This document shows positions 4,184-8,791 of a stretch of 8,791 nt of DNA, piece after piece. This DNA is from an uncultured Collinsella sp. (GTDB taxonomy: Bacteria > Actinomycetota > Coriobacteriia > Coriobacteriales > Coriobacteriaceae). Below the pieces are notes generated by a model. It was not told the DNA's origin and ran no database searches. It saw only the letters and a list, made by a program, of their open reading frames with translations. Position 1 is the stretch's first letter. Each line of letters begins with the position of its first letter. The position numbers and the translations under genes are program-made. The stretch spans positions 1 to 8,791 of the forward strand of contig CAAENW010000221.1 in NCBI GenBank assembly GCA_900757265.1, read 5' to 3'.

Positions 4184-5263
4184 ATGGCAAACAAGCTCTC
4201 TGTCGCATTTATCGGCACCGGAATCATGGGTGCCCCCATCGCCGGCCACATCCTGGACGCCGGCTATCCCGTCACGGTCAACAACCGCACCAAGTCCAAG
4301 GCCGCAGCGCTCGTTGAGCGCGGCGCCGTCTGGGCCGATACGCCGGCCGATGCCGCGGCGAACGCCGATGTCGTCTTTACCATGGTGGGTTATCCCTCCG
4401 AGGTCGAGGAGCTCTACCTGGCGGGCGACGGCCTGCTGGCCTGCACTAAGCCCGGCGCGGTGCTGATCGACCTCACCACGAGCTCGCCCGAGCTCGCTCG
4501 TGACATTGCCGAGGCCGCTCAAGTCTCCGGTCGCATGGCGTTTGACTGCCCCGTCACCGGCGGCGAGTCGGGCGCCATCGCCGGCACGCTCACGGCTATC
4601 GTGGGCGCCACCGAGAACGACATCGCGCCGGTCCGCGATATCCTTGCCACCTTTGCGGCCAACATCTGCTGCTTCGATGGCGCCGGCAAGGGTCAGGCTG
4701 CCAAGCTCGCCAACCAGGTGTCGCTGGGCGCCTGCATGGTCGGCATGGCCGACGCCATGGCATTTGCCGAGTTGAGCGGCCTTGACCTGGAGAAGACCCG
4801 CCAGATGATCCTGGGCGGCACCGGCAAGTCCGGCGCCATGGAGAGCCTGGCCCCCAAGGCGCTCGACGGCGACTACAAGCCCGGCTTTATGGTCGAGCAC
4901 TTCATTAAGGACCTGCGTCTGGCGCTCGCCTACGCCGATGACCGCGAGCTCGCGCTGCCCGGCGCCGACGTGGCCTTTACGCTCTACGACATGCTCGACG
5001 CCATCGGTGGCGCCAAGCTGGGTACCCAGGCCATCACGGTCCTCTACAAGGAGGAGGCCGACGCCATCGCCGCCGGTCTGGACTGGTCGCAGTATCGCCC
5101 CGAGGAGCACGGTGCCCACGAGGACGGTTGCGGTTGCGGCGAGCACGGCGACGAGCATGAGTGCGGTTGCGGCCACCATCACAGCGAGGACCACGAGTGC
5201 TGCGGCGGCCACGGCCATGATGACGGCCACGAGTGCTGCTGCGGCCACCATCACGAGGAGTAG
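4184..5263 (+). CDS. 3-hydroxyisobutyrate dehydrogenase-family NAD(P) oxidoreductase with His/Cys-rich tail
   Basis: This 359-residue protein is a beta-hydroxyacid dehydrogenase of the HIBADH / tartronate semialdehyde reductase (GarR) type. A Rossmann domain opens with FIGTGIMGAPIAG (G11-x-G13-x-x-G16). The substrate loop DCPVTGGESGA puts T125-G126-G127 where the family has S/T-G-G. The catalytic Lys is K174 in GKGQAAKLANQ, with N177 beside it. KPGF and HIKDL-type motifs mark the all-alpha C-domain. The family normally ends near 290-300 residues. Here residues 307-359 form an extra tail with 14 His and 9 Cys in 53 residues, mostly in three 12-residue-type repeats (from 325, 337 and 349), each beginning H-E-C. 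The tail has no stop or frame disruption before it and looks suited to binding Ni, Zn, Cu or Co. AAGGAAAGG lies 4 bases before ATG 4184. It heads a probable four-gene operon; the substrate is not determined. Confidence 0.92.
   Translation: MANKLSVAFIGTGIMGAPIAGHILDAGYPVTVNNRTKSKAAALVERGAVWADTPADAAANADVVFTMVGYPSEVEELYLAGDGLLACTKPGAVLIDLTTSSPELARDIAEAAQVSGRMAFDCPVTGGESGAIAGTLTAIVGATENDIAPVRDILATFAANICCFDGAGKGQAAKLANQVSLGACMVGMADAMAFAELSGLDLEKTRQMILGGTGKSGAMESLAPKALDGDYKPGFMVEHFIKDLRLALAYADDRELALPGADVAFTLYDMLDAIGGAKLGTQAITVLYKEEADAIAAGLDWSQYRPEEHGAHEDGCGCGEHGDEHECGCGHHHSEDHECCGGHGHDDGHECCCGHHHEE
5156..5260 (+). repeat. 36 bp in-frame tandem repeats encoding H-E-C metal-binding units
   Basis: Three consecutive units (5156-5191, 5192-5227, 5228-5260) encode HECGCGHHHSED, HECCGGHGHDDG and HECCCGHHHEE. 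The last is one codon short because the stop follows. A more degenerate unit with GCGCG precedes them (about 5120-5155). The copies differ at synonymous and non-synonymous sites, so the repeat is not a very recent duplication. Confidence 0.85.
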
Positions 5264-5268
5264 CGCCC

Positions 5269-5697
5269 ATGAGCTGGACGTTCGTGGTGCTTGCGCTGGT
5301 GCTCTTTCTCTTTGCGATCTACATCGGCTTTTTGTGCGGCCAGTGGGCGTGCGAAAAGCGCGTCATCACCAAGCGCGACTACTGGATCGCCAACTTTGCA
5401 GGAGCGGCGGCAGTCGTCCTGCTGACCTGGGTGTTCTCGCTGTTCCCGCTGGTGCAGTTTGCGCCGATCGGCTGGCTCGGCGGCTTTATCGCCGGTCTTA
5501 AGATGAGCTTTGGCGAGTCCGTCGGCCCGTGGCGCAAGCACGACGAGGTTTTTAACGTCAACAAGGCCCATCGCGCCGCCGCCGATGCGGGCGACGCCGA
5601 GGAACGCCGCCGTGCGCGTCGCAATGGTGCGGCCGACCGACAGCTCATCTCGGTCACCGATGACAGCAAGGGTGCTGGCAAGCACGCTAAGAAATAG
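5269..5697 (+). CDS. Small membrane protein of unknown function
   Basis: I do not recognise a named family for this 142-residue protein. It has an N-terminal hydrophobic helix (about 3-24), a basic loop (CEKRVITKRD, 28-37), a second helix (about 42-62), and a third shorter hydrophobic segment (about 66-80) rich in Gly. The C-terminal half (about 88-142) is soluble, highly charged and Arg/Ala/Lys-rich, ending HAKK; by the positive-inside rule this tail is probably cytoplasmic. ATG 5269 is preferred because GAGGAG (5255-5260) lies 8 bases upstream, overlapping the end of the previous gene, with only 5 bases between stop and start. The in-frame upstream extension to 5233 would overlap the His/Cys tail of the previous gene and is unlikely. 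Its place in the operon suggests co-expression with the dehydrogenase. Confidence 0.8.
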   Translation: MSWTFVVLALVLFLFAIYIGFLCGQWACEKRVITKRDYWIANFAGAAAVVLLTWVFSLFPLVQFAPIGWLGGFIAGLKMSFGESVGPWRKHDEVFNVNKAHRAAADAGDAEERRRARRNGAADRQLISVTDDSKGAGKHAKK

Positions 5698-5712
5698 TAA
5701 GAAGAGGTAACT

Positions 5713-6411
5713 ATGGCAGAAAACAAAGACGAACAGCTCACCGACGAGGAGCTGGCACAGCTCCAGCTGGCAGAGGAGAACGAGAACGCCGTCGACCGCC
5801 TGGTCCAGGAGCTCGGCTGCCCCACGCGCCGCATCCGCCAGTTTGCCGCCCGCGTGCTGCACCTGCTTGCCGAGCGCGATCCGCAGCGCGTCGTGCCCTG
5901 CGTGCCCGCGCTGATCGAGGCGCTCGATCGCCCCGAGGCGCAGACCCGCTGGGAAGCCCTCGATGCCTTGGCGGCACTCGCTACCACCTGCCCCGAGCAG
6001 ATGGAGGACGCCTTTGAGGGTGCCGAGACCGCGCTGTTCGACGAGATCTCCTCCACGCTGCGCTATGCCGCCTTCCGCCTGCTGTGCGTGTGGGGTGCCA
6101 CGAGCGTCGAGCGTTCGCGCGAGGCTTGGCCCATCCTGGACGAGGCCATCCAGTGCTACCACGGCGACCTCGAGTATCGCGACATGCTCGGTTGCCTGTA
6201 CGAGTTTTGCCAGGGCGAGATCGACGCCGAGGTTGCCGAGAAGCTCGCGCTGCGCCTTAAGTTCGATGCCGAGAACGGTAAGGGCAGCTATCTCAAGGCC
6301 CGTTCGAGCGAGATTTGCGAAATGCTTGTTAAACGTTTTGGCCTGGATCTCTCCAAAAAGAAGAAGCGTGCTAGCGTTAAAAAATCTGACGACGCCGAAG
6401 ACGAGGAGTAA
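5713..6411 (+). CDS. HEAT-repeat-like helical protein
   Basis: This 232-residue, largely alpha-helical protein has helix pairs resembling HEAT repeats. LVQELGCPTRRIRQFAARVLHLLAERDP spans about 30-57. The next pair, VPALIEALDRPEAQTRWEALDALAALATTCPE, spans about 64-95 and matches the repeat pattern well, with P at a turn and D/R at the second helix. A further unit at about 100-128 (ALFDEISSTLRYAAFRLLCVWG) is less regular. Residues 150-212 look like additional helices. The tail is Lys-rich (214-224) then acidic (226-232). Proteins of this kind are usually scaffolds or bind partner proteins; no catalytic motif is seen. AAGAGG sits 5 bases before the ATG. It is 15 bases after the membrane protein and 6 bases before the isocitrate dehydrogenase, so it is probably cotranscribed. 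The binding partner is unknown. Confidence 0.82.
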   Translation: MAENKDEQLTDEELAQLQLAEENENAVDRLVQELGCPTRRIRQFAARVLHLLAERDPQRVVPCVPALIEALDRPEAQTRWEALDALAALATTCPEQMEDAFEGAETALFDEISSTLRYAAFRLLCVWGATSVERSREAWPILDEAIQCYHGDLEYRDMLGCLYEFCQGEIDAEVAEKLALRLKFDAENGKGSYLKARSSEICEMLVKRFGLDLSKKKKRASVKKSDDAEDEE

Positions 6412-6417
6412 CAGATT

Positions 6418-7503
6418 ATGGCGCACGATGTAGTCCTGATTCCCGGTGACGGCATCGGTCCCGAGATTACGCAGGCCATGCGCCGCGTGGTCGAGGCCAC
6501 CGGTGTCCAGATCAATTGGAACGTCCAGGAGGCCGGCGCCGGCGTCATGGACGAGTTTGGCACGCCGCTGCCCCAGCACGTGCTCGACGCGGTCGCCGAG
6601 ACTAAGGTTGCCATCAAGGGCCCCATCACCACGCCGGTCGGCACGGGTTTCCGCAGCGTTAACGTGGCCCTGCGCAAGCACTTTGACCTGTATGCCTGCG
6701 TGCGTCCCTGTCTGTCGCAGCCGGGCGACGGCTCGCGTTTCCGCGACGTCGACCTGGTCATCGTGCGCGAGAACACCGAGGACCTCTATGCCGGCATCGA
6801 GTTCGACGAGGGCGCAGCCGAGGTCGAGGAGCTCTCGCAGCTTGTCGAGCGTTCGGGCCAAAAGACATTCGCCGCCGATTCCGCCATCTCGATCAAGCCC
6901 ATCTCTATCGCCAAGAGCCGCCGTATTGTGGAGTACGCCTTTGAGTATGCCCGCCGCTGCGGCCGCAAAAAGGTGACGGCCGTGCACAAGGCCAATATCA
7001 TGAAGGCGACCGACGGCCTGTTCCTGCGCGTTGCGCGCGAGGTGGCCGCGGGCTATCCCGATATCGAGTTCAACGACAAGATCGTCGACGCCACCTGCAT
7101 GGGTCTGGTCCAGAACCCCAATGACTTCGATGTCCTGGTGCTGCCCAACTTGTACGGCGATATCGTCAGCGACCTGTGCGCCGGCCTGGTGGGTGGTCTG
7201 GGCATGGCCCCCGGCTCCAACATCGGTGCCGACTGCGCCATCTTCGAGGCAACGCACGGCTCCGCGCCCGATATCGCGGGCCAGGATATCGCCAACCCCA
7301 CGGCCGAGATTCTCTCTGCTGCGATGATGCTCGATCACCTGGGTGAGAACGACGCGGCTAACCGCATTCGCGCCGCCGTCTCTGCCACGCTCGACGAGGG
7401 CGAACAGGTTACCGGTGACGTGCGTCGTGCCCAGACCGGCTCCGTTGAGGGTGCGGTGGGTACGCAGGCCTTTGCCGATGCCGTTATCGCACACCTGGCC
7501 TAA
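6418..7503 (+). CDS. NAD-type isocitrate dehydrogenase (short homodimeric class)
   Basis: This 361-residue enzyme belongs to the isocitrate/isopropylmalate dehydrogenase family and should convert isocitrate to 2-oxoglutarate and CO2. It opens [13 protein letters not shown]. The substrate loop [23 protein letters not shown] gives S80, N82, R86 and R96, and R117 with Y124 lies in [12 protein letters not shown]; this is the isocitrate pattern rather than the isopropylmalate one. K191 and N193 in HKANIMK, D224 in VDAT, and D248 and D252 in LYGDIVSD complete the catalytic and metal sites. In [17 protein letters not shown] (280-296), Asp285-Ile286 replace the Lys-Tyr pair of NADP enzymes, pointing to NAD. 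GAGGAG (6403-6408) lies 9 bases before the ATG. No aconitase or citrate synthase is adjacent, so the step probably serves glutamate synthesis, but that is inference. A homoisocitrate or tartrate-type substrate is less likely but cannot be excluded. It is the last gene of the operon. Confidence 0.93.
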   Translation: MAHDVVLIPGDGIGPEITQAMRRVVEATGVQINWNVQEAGAGVMDEFGTPLPQHVLDAVAETKVAIKGPITTPVGTGFRSVNVALRKHFDLYACVRPCLSQPGDGSRFRDVDLVIVRENTEDLYAGIEFDEGAAEVEELSQLVERSGQKTFAADSAISIKPISIAKSRRIVEYAFEYARRCGRKKVTAVHKANIMKATDGLFLRVAREVAAGYPDIEFNDKIVDATCMGLVQNPNDFDVLVLPNLYGDIVSDLCAGLVGGLGMAPGSNIGADCAIFEATHGSAPDIAGQDIANPTAEILSAAMMLDHLGENDAANRIRAAVSATLDEGEQVTGDVRRAQTGSVEGAVGTQAFADAVIAHLA

Positions 7504-7515
7504 GACATGCAGGCT

Positions 7516-7546
7516 GCAAACGCCTAAATAGTACTTAAGTGTTTGC
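7516..7546. repeat. Imperfect 12 bp hairpin downstream of the isocitrate dehydrogenase gene
   Basis: GCAAACgCcTAA (7516-7527) pairs with TTAaGtGTTTGC (7535-7546), with one G-U and one mismatch, around a seven-base loop. It lies 12 bases past the stop, with no U-tract. It may protect the mRNA 3' end or be a regulator site; a TATAAC at 7548-7553 lies just downstream but has no good -35. Confidence 0.45.
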
Positions 7547-7562
7547 GTATAACCTAAGAATC

Positions 7563-7595
7563 AATACGCCCGGCGCTCCGTCGGGCGTATTCTAT
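7563..7595 (+). terminator. Probable terminator of the four-gene operon
   Basis: AATACGCCCG (7563-7572) pairs perfectly with CGGGCGTATT (7582-7591) around a nine-base loop, followed by CTATT. The U-run is short and interrupted. The A/T pairs at the stem base make the hairpin nearly symmetrical, but no gene approaches from the other side. Confidence 0.7.
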
Positions 7596-7629
7596 TGGGG
7601 ACTATGTTTCCTAACAAGGAGTAACCGAT

Positions 7630-8724
7630 ATGGGTTTGATTCAAAAGAAGGACGAAAAGGACGAGATCGACGGCATCCAGATCATCGAGCGCGGCGAAGG
7701 CCCCCATGGTGACGAGGACGAGAAGATCGACCTGGTTGCCGGTACGTCTGCCGAGCACATTGCTGCTGGCACGACGGCCGAGGAAGAGGACGCCCGTCTG
7801 GAGGCTCAGATCGCCGCAGATGCCGCTGACGAGAATCTGATGCCCGAGGCCCAGGATGAGGATGATGACGCCCTAGGTTCCGATGGGGACGATCACGTAT
7901 CCAAGCACAAGAAGACGATGATTGCCGCCTTTGTGGTTGCAGTCGTGATCGCTGCGGTGGTCGGCTTCTTTATTGGCAATGGCGGCTTTGGCGGCAAGGG
8001 CGTCGGTTCGTCGACCCTGACCGAGGACCAGCTCGATTCGAACGTGGCAAGCTATAGCTACAACGGCAAGAAGAGCGATATCACCGCGCGCGAGGCCATC
8101 GAGAGCCAGTACAGCCTCGATACCGTCAAGGATAGCAACGGCAACTACACCGCCCCCTCTGCCGACGTCATCCTGTCCTACGTGCGCAACAAGATTCTGC
8201 TCGATGCTGCCGAGGACGAGGGCATTACCGTCTCTTCTAAGGAGATGAAGAAGTACGCCGAGGATTCTATCGGCACCTCGGACTACGACACCATGGCCAA
8301 GCAGTATGGCGTGTCCAAGGACCAGGCCAAGCGGATCGTCCGCCAGTCCGCGACGCTGCAGAAGCTCTACAAGAAGAAGGTGGGCGATGCTTCCGCGAGC
8401 ATGCCGACCGCTCCGACCGAGCCTTCTGACGGCAACGAGGACACCGCGAGCAAGGATTACGCCGACTACATCATCAACCTTGCCGGCGACGAGTGGGATA
8501 GCTCGAAGGGCACCTGGAAGGACGCCGACAGCACCTATGCTAAGGCCTTCGCCGACGGTGCCTTTACCGCCGATAGCGCCACCTATAAGCAGGCCATGAC
8601 CGCCTACTACACTGCCTATCAGCAGTATTCCTCGCAGGCTTCGAGCGCCAGCTCCAAGTGGACCGAGTATGCCAACGGCCTGTACGCCAAGGCCAACATC
8701 AGCATCTACGGTCTGTTTGCGTAA
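7630..8724 (+). CDS. Single-pass membrane protein with SurA_N-like extracytoplasmic domain
   Basis: This 364-residue protein has three parts. The N-terminal 90 residues are cytoplasmic, acidic and probably disordered (runs such as DEDEK and EDDD). A basic SKHKK (91-95) leads into one membrane helix (about 96-115), then a Gly-rich linker. The outer part holds VILSYVRNKILLDAAEDEGITVSSKEMKKYA then DYDTMAKQYGVSKDQAKRIVRQSATLQKLYKKKV (about 180-251), the arrangement of the SurA/PrsA-type N-terminal chaperone domain. No parvulin (rotamase) domain follows; instead there is a Ser/Thr/Pro linker (252-275) and an Ala/Tyr/Ser-rich helical end (276-364). The topology N-in, C-out is inferred from the positive-inside rule. 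It may act as a folding or export factor at the membrane surface, without isomerase activity of its own. AAGGAG lies 8 bases before ATG 7630. Confidence 0.85.
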   Translation: MGLIQKKDEKDEIDGIQIIERGEGPHGDEDEKIDLVAGTSAEHIAAGTTAEEEDARLEAQIAADAADENLMPEAQDEDDDALGSDGDDHVSKHKKTMIAAFVVAVVIAAVVGFFIGNGGFGGKGVGSSTLTEDQLDSNVASYSYNGKKSDITAREAIESQYSLDTVKDSNGNYTAPSADVILSYVRNKILLDAAEDEGITVSSKEMKKYAEDSIGTSDYDTMAKQYGVSKDQAKRIVRQSATLQKLYKKKVGDASASMPTAPTEPSDGNEDTASKDYADYIINLAGDEWDSSKGTWKDADSTYAKAFADGAFTADSATYKQAMTAYYTAYQQYSSQASSASSKWTEYANGLYAKANISIYGLFA

Positions 8725-8773
8725 GATCTGTCTGCACTACTGCGCGCTAACCGATCTACCTGATTAAGCCCGC

Positions 8774-8791
8774 TAGAACGACAACGTTCTA
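8774..8791 (+). terminator. Hairpin at the window edge, probable start of a terminator
   Basis: TAGAACG (8774-8780) pairs perfectly with CGTTCTA (8785-8791) around ACAA, 49 bases past the last stop codon. The bases before it (AAGCCCGC, 8766-8773) would extend the stem if the sequence beyond the edge reads GCGGGCTT, the usual form of a terminator with a U-tract. The window ends here, so this is unconfirmed. Confidence 0.5.

Noticed and set aside
3836..5254. 472-codon open frame on the minus strand
   Set aside because: It lies opposite the DegV and dehydrogenase genes and consists of Ala/Val/Gly-rich low-complexity sequence, a typical antisense shadow of high-GC codons.
5251..7494. 747-codon open frame on the minus strand
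   Set aside because: It lies opposite three well-supported + strand genes. Its sequence mirrors their codons and shows no domain; long antisense frames are expected at this GC content.
6418..7503. 3-isopropylmalate dehydrogenase (leuB)
   Set aside because: The substrate loop has the S-x-N pattern with [12 protein letters not shown] and [10 protein letters not shown], which is the isocitrate type; no leu genes are adjacent.

Overview
The window looks like a chromosomal segment from a high-GC Gram-positive gut bacterium, most probably a Coriobacteriia member close to Collinsella. This is inferred from the strong G/C bias at third codon positions, Shine-Dalgarno sites of the AAGGAG type, the lipoprotein and SurA_N-like surface proteins, and the gene mix. 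No species-level marker is present, so the placement is tentative. All supported genes are on the + strand.

Left part (1-1141). A coding sequence open from base 2 to 391 is the C-terminal part of a gene cut by the window edge; it looks like a DUF559/Vsr-type nuclease-fold protein. Its downstream spacer holds a ~217 bp element with 50 bp imperfect inverted-repeat arms (426-642), then two tight GC-rich hairpins (644-691). Next comes a perfect TATAAT box (787-792) followed by about 315 bases that fold into a closed multi-helix RNA (about 801-1116). I read this as a noncoding RNA, possibly a raiA-motif RNA, because a raiA/hpf gene lies 1.35 kb downstream on the same strand.

Middle part (1142-4085). 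A family-3 solute-binding lipoprotein ends at a U-tract terminator (2216-2249). The long-form ribosome hibernation factor (raiA/hpf) follows and has its own strong terminator (3081-3113). Then comes a DegV/FakB-like fatty-acid-binding protein.

Right part (4184-8791). Four tightly spaced genes (gaps of 5, 15 and 6 bases) look like one operon. They are a 3-hydroxyisobutyrate dehydrogenase-family reductase with a striking His/Cys-rich tail, a small membrane protein, a HEAT-repeat protein and a short NAD-type isocitrate dehydrogenase. A perfect 10 bp hairpin (7563-7591) ends this block. The last gene encodes a single-pass membrane protein with a SurA_N-like outer domain. The window ends inside what looks like the next terminator.

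The items most worth following up are the structured RNA near raiA/hpf, the inverted-repeat element with an operator-like dyad in each arm, and the 12-residue-repeat metal-binding tail on the dehydrogenase.
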